From assembly GCF_014217255.1 (NCBI RefSeq), contig NZ_CP059404.1:1674001-1738000 (forward strand): a stretch of DNA of 64,000 nt, given 5' to 3'. The stretch comes from Corynebacterium incognita (lineage in GTDB: Bacteria > Actinomycetota > Actinomycetes > Mycobacteriales > Mycobacteriaceae). How positions within the stretch are numbered: the first letter of the stretch is position 1; every line of letters begins with the position of its first letter. The position numbers were made by a program, and so were the translations under genes. The notes beneath the pieces are model-generated. The model did not search any database, was not told where the DNA came from, and saw only the letters and a list, made by a program, of their open reading frames with translations. Positions 46,164 through 56,222 of this stretch are shown one piece after another.

Positions 46164-47300
46164 ATGAAGTCCCACCTGCAGCGCCTGGCCATCTACATCG
46201 GCGGGGCGGCCGGGCCGTTTTCGGGCCAGGCGCTAACGTCCGTGCTGGAGAATGTCTCCGCGACGTTCGCGATTCCGGTCGACGCGGCGTCGTTAGGCAT
46301 CACCGCATACCTGGCGCCGTTCGCGGTGATGATGCTGTTTTCCTCCCGCCTGGTGCAGGGCAGGCGCTTGGACCGAGTGGTGTTGGCCGGGTATGCGGTC
46401 ATCGTCGCCGCGGCGGTCGTGCTGGCTTTCGTGGGCGTGTGGTGGTGGTTCCTGGCGCTGTACGCGCTGATGGGCGTGGCCAATGCCTTCACTACGCCGA
46501 TGCTGCAGTCCATCCTCAAAGCCATCGTCCCCGCCGGGGAGCTGGGTCAGGCGCTGGGTACGTACGCCGCCGCACAGTCGCTGGGGATGCTTAGCGCGCC
46601 GTTGGTGTCCGGCGCGATGGCGGACTTCGCGGACTGGCGCTACACCTTCCTGGTCATCGCCGCATGCACCGTGTTCGTACTGGTGGTCGGCGTGCCGGAG
46701 GTCCCGCGCGAGGCGAGCGAGAAGCCCGCAGGCGCCGGAAGCGTGCCAGTGGCGCGCACCGTGGCCAACCTGGCAGCGTGTTTCGCCATCGGCTTCGGGC
46801 TCGTGGGCATCGGCGCCATCATTGCCCTGGAAGCCATCCGCCGTTTTGAGGTCACCCCGTCCGGTGCGGGCATTGTGGTGGCCTGTGGCGGCGCGGCCGC
46901 GTTTGTGCTGGCGCGCTACGCGGGGTCGCTGGTGGACCGGTTCGGCGCGAAAGCGGTGGCCGTGGTGGCGCTCGTGGCGTCGGCAGGCATGGTGCTGCTC
47001 ATGCCGCACGCGCCGCACGTGGCGGTGCTCACCGGGCTGTGGGCGGTGGCTACCGTGGGCACGCAGACCCTACAGACCGCCGTTAACGTGGACGTGTTGT
47101 CCAACCCCGCCACCGTCACTCTCATTTCCACCGTGCAGGCCTTCCGCTTTATCGGCGTGGCCGCCGCGCCCCTGGTGGTGCTGCCGCTCTACCTAGGTCA
47201 CGGCGCGTGGGCGTATGCGCTTTCGGCGGCGGTGCTGGCTGCGGCGGCGGCCTTGCAATTGGCATTCGGCCAGAGAAAACTCCCCGGACGCCTGCGATAG
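46164..47300 (+). CDS. MFS transporter
   Basis: A 378-residue, 12-helix MFS protein. The helix 2-3 loop SRLVQGRRLDRVVLAGY and helix 4-5 segment (TPMLQSILKAIVPAGELGQALGTYAAAQSLGML) support a drug:H+ antiporter-like member; the second half has RYAGSLVDRFGAKAV in the equivalent loop. Substrate unknown. TAGAGT at 46149-46154 and GAAGGT before the ATG mark the start. It ends 11 bases before exonuclease III; the latter has its own -10 box inside the MFS stop region. Confidence 0.87.
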   Translation: MKSHLQRLAIYIGGAAGPFSGQALTSVLENVSATFAIPVDAASLGITAYLAPFAVMMLFSSRLVQGRRLDRVVLAGYAVIVAAAVVLAFVGVWWWFLALYALMGVANAFTTPMLQSILKAIVPAGELGQALGTYAAAQSLGMLSAPLVSGAMADFADWRYTFLVIAACTVFVLVVGVPEVPREASEKPAGAGSVPVARTVANLAACFAIGFGLVGIGAIIALEAIRRFEVTPSGAGIVVACGGAAAFVLARYAGSLVDRFGAKAVAVVALVASAGMVLLMPHAPHVAVLTGLWAVATVGTQTLQTAVNVDVLSNPATVTLISTVQAFRFIGVAAAPLVVLPLYLGHGAWAYALSAAVLAAAAALQLAFGQRKLPGRLR

Positions 47301-47311
47301 GATGGGGCGCT

Positions 47312-48271
47312 ATGAGCTTTACCATCGCGAGCGTCAACGTCAACGGCATCCGCGCTGCCTGCAAGAAGCGCAATGACAACAACCTTGGCATGAACACCTG
47401 GCTGGAGACCACCCCAGCCGACGTCGTGCTGCTGCAGGAGGTGCGTGCCACCGCGGACCAGGCGCGCAAGGCCCTGGCCCCGGCGCTTGAGGCCGGTTGG
47501 CACCTCGAGGTCGCCGACGCCCAGACCCCGGGCGCGAAGGGGCGTGCGGGCGTCGGCATCTTGTCGCGCACCCCGCTTGTCGACGTCTCCGTGGGTTTCG
47601 GTTCCTTCGCCGACGCCGGGCGCTGGATTGAGGCCACTGTCACCGCGGACCTCGACGGCGAGGCGGGCAAGGTGCCGGTGCGCGTGGCGTCCCTGTACCT
47701 GCCCTCCGGCGATGTGGACACCGCGAAGCAGGACGAGAAGTACGTTTTCTTAGACGAGTTTTCCGACGTCCTTGCCGAGCGTGCCGGGGTGCAGGACAAC
47801 ATGGTCATCGGCGGCGACTGGAACATCTGCCACCGTGCTCAAGACCTGAAGAACAACAAGCCGAACGAGAAGGTCTCCGGCCACCTGCCGGAGGAGCGCG
47901 CGTTCATGGACCACGTCTTCGGCGTCTTCCCGGACGCAGCCGTCCAGGACAAGGCCGGGCTGGGCGACTGGCGCGGCGTGGTGGAGTACACGGGCAAGGA
48001 CCGCGGCGTCGACAAGCTCTGGCCCGTGCCTGCAGATCCGCAGTGGTTCGACGTCGCGCGCCGGCTTAACCCGGACCCGGAGCTCAAGGGCCCGTACACG
48101 TGGTGGACGTATCGTGGGCAGGCGTTTAACAACGACGCCGGCTGGCGCATCGATTACCAGGCCGCCACTCAAGCCATGCTGGAGCGTGCGGAAAAGACCT
48201 GGGTGGAGAAGGCGCCCACGGTGGAACAACGGTGGTCGGATCATTCGCCGCTGCTGGTGTCTTACCGCTAA
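47312..48271 (+). CDS. Exodeoxyribonuclease III (ExoA/XthA-type AP endonuclease)
   Basis: A 319-residue exonuclease/endonuclease/phosphatase-fold enzyme. Catalytic motifs: ASVNVNGIRAA (Asn), LLQEVRA (Glu), SLYLPSG (Tyr), IGGDWNICH (Asp-Asn), WRIDYQ (Asp) and the final SDHSPL (Asp-His). It cuts abasic sites and trims 3' ends in base excision repair. ATG 47312 lies 8 bases after TAGGAT (47298-47303), so the message should be leaderless even though the -10 box overlaps the end of the MFS gene. Confidence 0.94.
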   Translation: MSFTIASVNVNGIRAACKKRNDNNLGMNTWLETTPADVVLLQEVRATADQARKALAPALEAGWHLEVADAQTPGAKGRAGVGILSRTPLVDVSVGFGSFADAGRWIEATVTADLDGEAGKVPVRVASLYLPSGDVDTAKQDEKYVFLDEFSDVLAERAGVQDNMVIGGDWNICHRAQDLKNNKPNEKVSGHLPEERAFMDHVFGVFPDAAVQDKAGLGDWRGVVEYTGKDRGVDKLWPVPADPQWFDVARRLNPDPELKGPYTWWTYRGQAFNNDAGWRIDYQAATQAMLERAEKTWVEKAPTVEQRWSDHSPLLVSYR

Positions 48272-48292
48272 GCGCCACTAGGATTAGTCCCC

Positions 48293-49186
48293 GTGTTTCT
48301 CACGGTCTTATACGTCATCGGCATCACGGCCGAAGCCATGACCGCCGCGCTGTCCGCGGGGCGGGAGAAGATGGACCTCTTCGGTGTCCTGCTGCTTGCC
48401 GCACTCACGGCGCTGGGCGGCGGCACGGTGCGCGACCTGCTGCTGGGTAATTACCCGCTGACTTGGGTGGAGCACCCTCGCTACCTCATCATTGTGCTGA
48501 CCGCCGCGGTGGTGACGGTGTCCTTGCCGTTTTTGATGCAGTATTTCCACACGCTATTTTTGCTTGCCGACGCCGTGGGCCTGGCCGTCTTCGCCGTCTT
48601 GGGCACGCAGATCGCGCTGGGGCTCGGCCATGGTGTGGTGATCGCGATGGTGGCCTCGGTGGTCACGGGTGTGTTCGGTGGCATCCTGCGCGACCTGATG
48701 TCGGATCGCGTGCCGCTGGTGTTTTCCTCGGAGCTCTACGCCGCCATTGCGGTGCTGGCTACCGGCGTGTATGTGGTGCTCCAGGAGCTGGGCCTGGCCA
48801 TGCAGGCCAACGCGGTGATCTCGGTGGTGGTGGCGTTCGTCGCCCGCCTGGTGGCCATCCGCTACAACTCACACCTGCCCACCTTTGGGCACCTGGAGAC
48901 CAACCAGCCGATTGACCCGCGCCTGCGCCTGTCCGCGCGCTTGCTGCGCGACGGCGTGAAACAGGCCGGGCGCTCGACCGTGCGCGTAGCGTCGAAGACG
49001 CTTCGTTTGGATTCCCAGCGCTACAAGGGGCTGGGCAAGCACGCAGCCAGCCGGGAGGATACGCACCCGGACTCGCAGACCTGGGAGATAGAAGTACCGG
49101 ATGACGTTCAGGCCAACGGCCTGCCGCCGGAGCGCCCGCAGGTCCGTAAGGACGGGCGCTGGAAGCGCCGCGGCTGGCGCTATTAG
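48293..49186 (+). CDS. TRIC-type cation channel (YadS/UPF0126 family)
   Basis: A 297-residue protein: about six or seven helices in two inverted repeats (residues 1-200) with the family's GGGTVRDLLLGN and the matching GGILRDLMSDRVPLVF, which bear the conserved arginine-aspartate pair. A cytoplasmic, arginine-rich tail of 95 residues follows and is an addition to the family core. TRIC homologues conduct K+ and other monovalent ions. GTG start, 8 bases after TAGGAT (48279-48284). Confidence 0.9.
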   Translation: MFLTVLYVIGITAEAMTAALSAGREKMDLFGVLLLAALTALGGGTVRDLLLGNYPLTWVEHPRYLIIVLTAAVVTVSLPFLMQYFHTLFLLADAVGLAVFAVLGTQIALGLGHGVVIAMVASVVTGVFGGILRDLMSDRVPLVFSSELYAAIAVLATGVYVVLQELGLAMQANAVISVVVAFVARLVAIRYNSHLPTFGHLETNQPIDPRLRLSARLLRDGVKQAGRSTVRVASKTLRLDSQRYKGLGKHAASREDTHPDSQTWEIEVPDDVQANGLPPERPQVRKDGRWKRRGWRY

Positions 49187-49196
49187 CAGCGACGTT

Positions 49197-49925
49197 TTAG
49201 ACGGCCGCGCCGAAGGCGGCGCCGATGCCGTACGTTACGGCGAGGCCGAGTGCGCCGCCGAGGACCAAGCGCACTATGGCGCGTCCCGGCGAGGTGTCGG
49301 ACAGCTTCGCGGAGGTAAACCCGGTCAAGGCGAGCGCCAGCAAGGTCACCGCGACGATGACCGAACCCGCCAGCGAGGTCGGTGCTAAAAACACGGCCAG
49401 CATCGGCAGTGCTGCGCCGAGCACGAAAGCGATCGCCGAGGAGCCCGCCGCGGCCCACGGGTTGGTGAGCTCCTCGGAATCCACGCCGAGCTCCAACTGC
49501 AGGTGCGCGCGCAGGGGATCACCGGCGCTAATTTCCTTCGCGGCGGTGGCCGCGGTGTCCGGAGCGATGCCGTAACCCTCCAGGATCTCGGCGAGTTCGC
49601 GGCGCTCGCCCTCGGGGTCGTCGGCAAGCTCGCGGGTCTCGTCCGCGATGAATTTCTTTTCGGTATCGCGCTGCGAGGAGACCGAGACGTATTCGCCGAG
49701 CGCCATCGACCCCGCCCCTGCCACAGTCGACGCGATGCCCGCGGTAAGAATGGCACCCGGGCCCGCGCCGGAGGCCACGACGCCGAGTAGCAGTGCCGCG
49801 ACCGACACGATGCCGTCGTTCGCACCCAGCACGCCGGCGCGCAGGGTATTAGTGCGAGCGGAAATATTAGTGCTCTCGGGTGCGGAATCCCGAGCGGTGT
49901 CTCTAGTGGTGGTCGTGGTGCTCAT
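49197..49925 (-). CDS. VIT1/CCC1-family metal transporter
   Basis: A 242-residue membrane protein with five helices. Family blocks: RAGVLGANDGIVSVAALLLGV in helix 1, GIASTVAGAGSMALGEYVSVSSQRDTE in helix 2 and a glutamate-rich cytoplasmic segment (ETRELADDPEGERRELAEILE) that binds metal in plant VIT1. It should move iron or manganese out of the cytoplasm. The ATG at 49925 has AAGGAAC 8 bases upstream. It is convergent with the TRIC gene, 10 bases apart, without a visible terminator. Confidence 0.92.
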   Translation of the reverse strand: MSTTTTTRDTARDSAPESTNISARTNTLRAGVLGANDGIVSVAALLLGVVASGAGPGAILTAGIASTVAGAGSMALGEYVSVSSQRDTEKKFIADETRELADDPEGERRELAEILEGYGIAPDTAATAAKEISAGDPLRAHLQLELGVDSEELTNPWAAAGSSAIAFVLGAALPMLAVFLAPTSLAGSVIVAVTLLALALTGFTSAKLSDTSPGRAIVRLVLGGALGLAVTYGIGAAFGAAV

Positions 49926-50069
49926 TGTCTTGTTCCTTACTGCCCGGTAGCGAGCCGCTGACCGTGGATAGCCAACGTTGTCTGTCAACCCCGATCTTAG
50001 TGAGGTTTTGCGCCTCTCACCAGCAAAGATGACCTAACTGAGCGTAGGGTTGGTTAACTTAGGCAGGGG

Positions 50070-50116
50070 TAAAATGGGTGCTGAAAGGTGTTTGGAGGAA
50101 CCATTGGTGCTAAAAT
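50070..50116 (+). promoter_or_regulatory. Tandem -10 boxes upstream of a small membrane protein
   Basis: TAAAAT occurs at 50070-50075 and again at 50111-50116, both followed by a G-rich stretch, in the 200-base gap between the VIT gene and the 63-residue protein. Either could drive that gene, with GGGAG at 50181-50185 as ribosome binding site. The remainder of 49926-50190 shows no gene. Confidence 0.4.
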
Positions 50117-50190
50117 GCCGAGGTGTTATAGGCGCGGCGAGGCCCCTCGCGCGCTACGAGGAAAATACTTGAGACTCTTTGGGAGAAATC

Positions 50191-50382
50191 ATGGCACGCG
50201 CATTGATTGACTTCGTCCTGGGTGCCGTCATCTTGGCACTGGGCATCTGGTGGTTCAGCATCGTCGGCCCGTCCGTGCAGTCCGTACCGGCGACCATCGT
50301 CATGGGTATCGGCGGCGCGCTCATCGTGGCCGGCTGGTCCAACGCCCTGGACGTCTACAGCCCCACCTCGAAGAAGCTCTAA
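50191..50382 (+). CDS. Small two-helix membrane protein
   Basis: A 63-residue protein from ATG 50191, with GGGAG 5 bases upstream. Two hydrophobic helices (about residues 6-24 and 33-51) with a short turn containing GPSVQSVPAT, then a polar tail ending SKKL. I recognise no named family; it has the look of short corynebacterial membrane proteins. It is followed by a strong stem-loop and then trpS. Confidence 0.7.
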   Translation: MARALIDFVLGAVILALGIWWFSIVGPSVQSVPATIVMGIGGALIVAGWSNALDVYSPTSKKL

Positions 50383-50401
50383 GAGCTCTCGGAGCACCAC
50401 C

Positions 50402-50423
50402 GCGGGAGGGTAAGCCCTCCCGC
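50402..50423 (+). terminator. Stem-loop after the small membrane protein
   Basis: GCGGGAGGG-TAAG-CCCTCCCGC forms a perfect 9-base-pair stem with a 4-base loop, 20 bases past the stop codon. There is no U-tract, so it is a possible non-canonical terminator or RNA-stabilising hairpin. Confidence 0.45.
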
Positions 50424-50533
50424 ACCGCACACGGCGTCGGAAAGCTGTCTCGCACTCCTCAAGGGTGCGGGAGTCTCCGGCGCCTTTGTCGTATCCCGCC
50501 CCGGCCCGGGCGTGGAAAAAGGGATTAAGATAA

Positions 50534-51619
<1,086 letters not shown>

Positions 51620-51669
51620 AACCACTATTCTTGGAAATCGCGAAACGATAGTTAAGTGTTCACTGATTA

Positions 51670-52782
51670 GTGGGGAAGGACCTGAAGCCGCCCGTGGCTC
51701 CCAAGACTCAATCGAAGGATAAGTACACCGACGAATACGGCATCGAGCGCAGCCGCCAGGATGAGCCCGGCGCCGTTGACAAGGTCCGTGAGAAGTCCAG
51801 CGTCGTCGATCACATCATGCGGATGCTGGACCGCTATGGCGAACAGGGCGGCAACCAGTTCGCAGCCGGAATTACGTACTTCTCGGTGCTGGCGGTCTTC
51901 CCGCTCATTATGTTGCTGGTCGCCGTGATGGCCAGCATCCTGGCGGGGCGGCCAGACCTCTTCGAGCAGGTTAAGTCCTCCATCTCGGATTCGGCAGGTC
52001 CGCAGCTGGCTGAGCCGCTGACCCAGGTTTTGGACTCCGCGGTGGCCTCCCGCGGCGCCGTCTATGGCGTCGGTGGCTTGACCGCCCTGTGGTCCGGCCT
52101 GGGCTGGATGCACAATTTGCGAGTCGGCATTTCCGCCATGTGGAAGCTGGACGCCACTGAGGGCGGCAACTTCCTGGTGAAGAAGGTCAATGACCTCCTC
52201 GGGCTGATTGGCCTTCTGTTGGCCTTCATCATCGCCTTCGGCGTGACGGCCGCCGGTACCTCCGGCCTGACGCAGAAGATTTTTGACATGGTGGGCATCG
52301 AATCTTTCCCGGGCATGGGAATCGTCATCTTCCTGGTAGGCCTGGCTGTTGGTTTGCTGGCCAACTTCCTGGTGATGTGGTGGATGATCACAATCTTGCC
52401 GCGCACGAAGGTGCCCAAGAAGTCCGGCATCAAGGGCGCGCTGCTGGGCGCGGTGGCCTTCGAGCTGATTAAGCAGTTTTCCACCGTCATCGTGTCCTCT
52501 GCCGCTGGCAACCCGGCCGGCGCTGTATTCGGCCCGATCATTGCGCTGATGGTCGTGCTCTACCTGGTCTGGCGCGTGGTCCTGTATGTGTCCGCGTGGA
52601 CCGCCACCACCCCGGAGTCCCTCAAACAACTTAAGGCTCCGGTCCCGGAGCCCGCCGTCATCCGCGTGCGCCAGGAAGTCAAGGAAGGCCCGACCACCGG
52701 CGTCACCCTGGGCGCGGGCGCAGCCATCGGTGCGGTCACCGCGGGAATCGCGGGGGTGCTGCTAGGCCGCCGCGGCAAGTAG
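51670..52782 (+). CDS. YihY/BrkB-family inner membrane protein
   Basis: A 370-residue YihY-family protein. After a charged N-terminal 50 residues come six helices with the family's NQFAAGITYFSVLAVFPLIMLL and GLTALWSGLGWMHNLRVGISAMWKL segments. Function is unknown (the old ribonuclease BN label is a misassignment, known for E. coli). The C-terminal tail contains one more hydrophobic glycine/alanine-rich stretch and ends in RRGK. GTG start at 51670; no strong ribosome binding site visible, so the exact start is uncertain. Confidence 0.87.
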   Translation: MGKDLKPPVAPKTQSKDKYTDEYGIERSRQDEPGAVDKVREKSSVVDHIMRMLDRYGEQGGNQFAAGITYFSVLAVFPLIMLLVAVMASILAGRPDLFEQVKSSISDSAGPQLAEPLTQVLDSAVASRGAVYGVGGLTALWSGLGWMHNLRVGISAMWKLDATEGGNFLVKKVNDLLGLIGLLLAFIIAFGVTAAGTSGLTQKIFDMVGIESFPGMGIVIFLVGLAVGLLANFLVMWWMITILPRTKVPKKSGIKGALLGAVAFELIKQFSTVIVSSAAGNPAGAVFGPIIALMVVLYLVWRVVLYVSAWTATTPESLKQLKAPVPEPAVIRVRQEVKEGPTTGVTLGAGAAIGAVTAGIAGVLLGRRGK

Positions 52783-52802
52783 ACGCGGGTTAATATGGGT
52801 GC

Positions 52803-53825
52803 ATGCAATCCGTGCCTTCCCAGCCCCACACTCTAGATTTTTATCGCCTCCTCAGCTTGTCACCGACCTTGTCGAGCGACCAGTTGGGCGAGGCGATTGC
52901 CGATCTCGATGACCGCATGGAAGCCTCCGGGATCGACTCCAAGGACCCGCGCCGCAAAAACGTGTCCCTGGCTTATGCTGTGCTGGGCGACGACGCGAAG
53001 CGCGCCATCTACGACCGCCACCTGCAGTCGGGAAGCTACCTCAGCGTGCGGCAGCTAGAGTACCTGGGCAGCTTTGGCAAGCTTCCCGACGCCGTGAGCC
53101 TGGACCGCCCCATCGGCCCCGCGGCGGGCGCCGTTGCCGGGCCCCCCACGGCGGCGCCGATGTCCGCGTCGTACCAGGAGTGGAAGCAGCCCTTCAGCGC
53201 GGCTGCGCCGCGCCGGGGCGCACACGTGGGCTTCGCGGTGGGGCAGCCGATGAACCCCGGAGTCATCGACCCGCTGGAAGCGCCGGATTATTCCTCCGCG
53301 CAACTGGTCAGCGCGCAGAACCGGGAGATGGAGGAGTACCGCCGCATCTCGGCCCGCGCCAACGCCGCGGCGCGCGGATTTGGCCACACCGTGGACTTCC
53401 TCCTCGCCGCCGGACTCGGCACCGCCGGGGTCTTTGCGGTGGAGAGTCTGTACGTGGTGCCCAACGCACTGGATCCGGACAGCTCGGGCATGTTCGTCCT
53501 CTATTCCGTCCTGGCCGGGCTCATCATGACCCTGTACTTCGTGCTCGGCGATGCGTTTGGCGGCACCTTGGGCAAGCGGATGCTGGGCTACAAGGTCCGC
53601 AACATCGACACCGGCAAGAACCTCGGATTGGTCAAGGCCGCGAAGCGCAACTGGTTCCGCGCGCTGACCATGATCCCGTACTTCGGCTGGCTCGCTACCG
53701 CCGTGATCTCCTTGCCGGTGCTGCTGAGCATCAGCCCAAAGCGCAAGAAGATCGGCACACACGACCAGCTGGCGAACGCCGAGATCGTGAAGTCTTTACC
53801 GGCGCCGCAGGCTCAAGAACGCTAG
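52803..53825 (+). CDS. RDD-family membrane protein with N-terminal J-domain-like region
   Basis: A 340-residue protein of two parts. Residues 10-80 (LDFYRLLSLSPTLSSDQLGEAI..., ending NVSLAYAVLGDDAKRAIYDRHL) follow the helix I/III pattern of a J-domain but lack the HPD motif needed to stimulate DnaK. After a proline/alanine linker, an RDD domain (residues 180-330) has three helices and the RDD-type FGGTLGKRMLGYKVRNIDTG. The ATG is 6 bases after TAATAT (52791-52796). The 3' end overlaps the DD-carboxypeptidase gene by 30 bases. Function unknown. Confidence 0.82.
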   Translation: MQSVPSQPHTLDFYRLLSLSPTLSSDQLGEAIADLDDRMEASGIDSKDPRRKNVSLAYAVLGDDAKRAIYDRHLQSGSYLSVRQLEYLGSFGKLPDAVSLDRPIGPAAGAVAGPPTAAPMSASYQEWKQPFSAAAPRRGAHVGFAVGQPMNPGVIDPLEAPDYSSAQLVSAQNREMEEYRRISARANAAARGFGHTVDFLLAAGLGTAGVFAVESLYVVPNALDPDSSGMFVLYSVLAGLIMTLYFVLGDAFGGTLGKRMLGYKVRNIDTGKNLGLVKAAKRNWFRALTMIPYFGWLATAVISLPVLLSISPKRKKIGTHDQLANAEIVKSLPAPQAQER

Positions 53826-55097
53826 GAGCGCCACCAGCACCGCGATGCCACCTACCACGGCCCACCCCACCCAAGAGCCCACGCGGTCGATGAGCGAGCC
53901 GGTGGTCGCCACCGCCTGTGCAGCCTCCGCGGGAAGCTGCGGCGCGGCGTTGGTTTCCTGGGGAGAGGTCTCCTCGGTGGCGGTCGCGGCGGCAGACTCG
54001 GCTGCCGCGCGGTAGTCGGGGTCGAGCGTGCTCACGCCGTCGCCAGGCGCGGTCTTATACGCCGCGTGCAGCAGCTTCTGCGCCTGCTCCCACGCCCGCG
54101 CCTTGGAGTCGATGGTGGTGTCCAACACGATGGCCATGAGGCGGCGGCCGTCGCGATCCAGGGCGCCCACGAACGTGTGGTTCGCGTCGTCCGTAAAACC
54201 GGTTTTGCCTCCAATGCCGTCGGGATCGTTGAGGAAGAGCTGGTTATCGTTCCACAGCTCGTAGCCCTTCATGTCCCCGTAGCCCGGGAATGTGATGCTC
54301 TCTGTGTTGACGATGCGCGCGAACGTCGGGTTGTTAAACGCTGCTTGGTACATCAGGCCCAGGTCATAAGGCGAGGTCTGCATACCCGCCGCGTCGAGCC
54401 CGGAGTAGCTGGCGGCGTACGTGCTGGTTGCGCCAAGTTCCTGTGCCTTGGCGTTGACCTTGCGCAGCGCCTCTTCGTCGCCGCCGAGCTGTTGTGCGAG
54501 CGCGTGCGCGGCGTCGTTGCCGCTGCCCAGCAGCAGCCCGTGCAGCAGCGTGGAAATCGAGTATTTGCCACCCGGGCCGATGCCCACCGACGAGCCATCG
54601 ATGTCGGCGTCCGCCTGGGTGCCGCGGACGACCTTCTTCAGGTCCAGCTCCTCGATGGCCACCAGCGCCAGCAACACCTTGATGATCGACGCCGGGCGGT
54701 AGCGGCCATGCGGGTCCTTCATGGCCACGATCTCACCGGTGTCCACATCGGCCACCAGCCAGGCCGACGCGATGACCTGGCGGTCCACCCTGAAACCCTC
54801 CGGCGCCGTCACTCCGCAGCCCACGTCGGTCTGCACCGCCGGGATAGCCTCCGGGGCCGCCTGGCCCGGCGCTAGGCGCTCGGAGGTGGTTACCGGTTCG
54901 CCGGGGTGCTCCGCGTGCGGGCAGTCGTCTGTGTTCGGGGCGGCCTTGCGGGTGCTGGAGCTTTCCGACGCCGTGGGGGTGACCGCCTCTTGTGCACCGG
55001 CGTGCGGGGCAGACAGAAGGGTGAGCGCCGCGGCGGTGCTCACGGCGAGCACGCGAGCACCAGCGGGGTGAATCTTCGGGGAGAGGGGAGTAGACAT
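53796..55097 (-). CDS. D-alanyl-D-alanine carboxypeptidase (DacA/PBP5-like)
   Basis: A 433-residue S11 peptidase that trims the terminal D-alanine of peptidoglycan stem peptides. Signal peptide to about residue 36, then the three active-site motifs: SIIK (Ser137, Lys140), LGSGNDAAHAL (SGN) and IGGKTGFTDDANHTF (KTG). A C-terminal helix (VGWAVVGGIAVLVALLAFLSL) and RRR tail anchor it outside the membrane. ATG 55097 is preferred over one 9 bases upstream because TACAAT (55105-55110) ends exactly 7 bases earlier, giving a leaderless start. Confidence 0.93.
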   Translation of the reverse strand: MSTPLSPKIHPAGARVLAVSTAAALTLLSAPHAGAQEAVTPTASESSSTRKAAPNTDDCPHAEHPGEPVTTSERLAPGQAAPEAIPAVQTDVGCGVTAPEGFRVDRQVIASAWLVADVDTGEIVAMKDPHGRYRPASIIKVLLALVAIEELDLKKVVRGTQADADIDGSSVGIGPGGKYSISTLLHGLLLGSGNDAAHALAQQLGGDEEALRKVNAKAQELGATSTYAASYSGLDAAGMQTSPYDLGLMYQAAFNNPTFARIVNTESITFPGYGDMKGYELWNDNQLFLNDPDGIGGKTGFTDDANHTFVGALDRDGRRLMAIVLDTTIDSKARAWEQAQKLLHAAYKTAPGDGVSTLDPDYRAAAESAAATATEETSPQETNAAPQLPAEAAQAVATTGSLIDRVGSWVGWAVVGGIAVLVALLAFLSLRRR

Positions 55098-55133
55098 CCC
55101 GGTCATTGTAGACCTGGCGCTACCATGGCAGGC
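55098..55133. promoter_or_regulatory. 36-base divergent promoter between DD-carboxypeptidase and ADA-like gene
   Basis: Minus-strand TACAAT (55105-55110) and plus-strand TACCAT (55121-55126) each lie 7 bases before a start codon. Both genes would give leaderless messages from closely packed, opposed promoters. Confidence 0.5.
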
Positions 55134-56210
55134 ATGCATGACTCACCAGCAATTAGCCCCGATTACAAAGACGCCGCTGGCGGCACCATCGCCTCCCTGC
55201 CCAAGGTGATCCTCCGCGAGGATTTCGCGCTGGATAAGGCCCAGGGGGCGTCGGCAAGCGAGCTGTCGAACGCCGTGCGGGCGCAGGTCAACGCCGCGCA
55301 CGCAGACCACGTGATGTACCTCGAACTGGCCGTCAACCTGCAGGAGGCGGCCGCCGCGGCGGGACTGGAACCACGCGAGGCGCTGGACGCGGTGACCGCA
55401 GGGCTCGAGGTAGACGGCATTGACGCGCGCGCACTGGTGGCCGCGCACCGCGGGCCAGGCGGGCAGAACCCGGAGCAGGCTCTCGAGCTGGCGCGCCTGA
55501 CGGCGGAGGCCCGCGAGCGCAACGCGGCACTGGTGGCCGGCTTTGCCCTGCTTGATGGCGGCGGTGACTACGACGCCGAGGGCGACGGCGTGGCCGATCT
55601 GCGCCCGCTGGGCGATTACGCCGCGACGCTGGAGGCGCTGCGCGCGGGCTGGACCCCGGTGGTGGTCGCTGTGGGGCGCGGGGACAGCGCGGACATCGCC
55701 GAGGCCGTGCAGCTGGGTGCCACGCGCCTGGCGCACGCCACGGGCATGATTGACGACTTCACCGCGGACATCGCGGGCATTAACCCGGGGAAGGTCTCCG
55801 GCTGGGTGCGCGACCGCCACCTCGCCGTGGACACCGCGCCGCTGTGGGAGGTCGCGCGCGGAGACGCTCCTGAGCTCAAAGACCACATCCTCCCGTTGCT
55901 TCAGCAGCTGGGCTTCACCTGCACCGTGGGAACCGGCGCGCCCGCCGACGGCACCGCGACGGAGGCCTTCTTCGCACTGCAGGAGACCTTTGGCTACGGC
56001 CTGGAGGAGTTCTTCGACCTCACGGTGAAAGCGGTGGAGAATTCCTTCATGAACCAAGAAGAACGCCAGCAGGTCCTGGATACGGAAATCCTGCCGGCGT
56101 ATGAGGAACTGTCGGAAGCCGAGTACAACGAGGACGCTGCCGTCCCTGACACGGCCGCAGACGCGGCCGCGGCATCAGGATCAGACGAGGCGGGCGACGA
56201 CTTCAGCTGA
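55134..56210 (+). CDS. Adenosine deaminase-like protein without the zinc-binding residues
   Basis: A 358-residue protein with the overall plan of adenosine deaminase: an initial LPKxxLxxDF strand, a long helical middle, ...LGATRLAHATGM... at the position of the RIGHG motif and a late segment AVENSFMNQEERQQVLD like the ADA SFxxxxEK ending. But the metal-binding HxH after LPK is replaced (LPKVILREDF), and the TDDP motif becomes TGAP, so zinc catalysis looks impossible. It is probably a non-enzymatic relative, perhaps a nucleoside-binding or regulatory protein. The ATG at 55134 follows a TACCAT box by 7 bases. The acidic alanine-rich tail is extra. Confidence 0.7.
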   Translation: MHDSPAISPDYKDAAGGTIASLPKVILREDFALDKAQGASASELSNAVRAQVNAAHADHVMYLELAVNLQEAAAAAGLEPREALDAVTAGLEVDGIDARALVAAHRGPGGQNPEQALELARLTAEARERNAALVAGFALLDGGGDYDAEGDGVADLRPLGDYAATLEALRAGWTPVVVAVGRGDSADIAEAVQLGATRLAHATGMIDDFTADIAGINPGKVSGWVRDRHLAVDTAPLWEVARGDAPELKDHILPLLQQLGFTCTVGTGAPADGTATEAFFALQETFGYGLEEFFDLTVKAVENSFMNQEERQQVLDTEILPAYEELSEAEYNEDAAVPDTAADAAAASGSDEAGDDFS

Positions 56211-56222
56211 TCTGGCTGCTGA

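Noticed and set aside
49989..50100. DtxR/IdeR-like iron box near the VIT transporter
   Set aside because: CCTAA and TTAGG segments occur, but alignment to the 19-base consensus gives only about 7 matches in the best register I tried.
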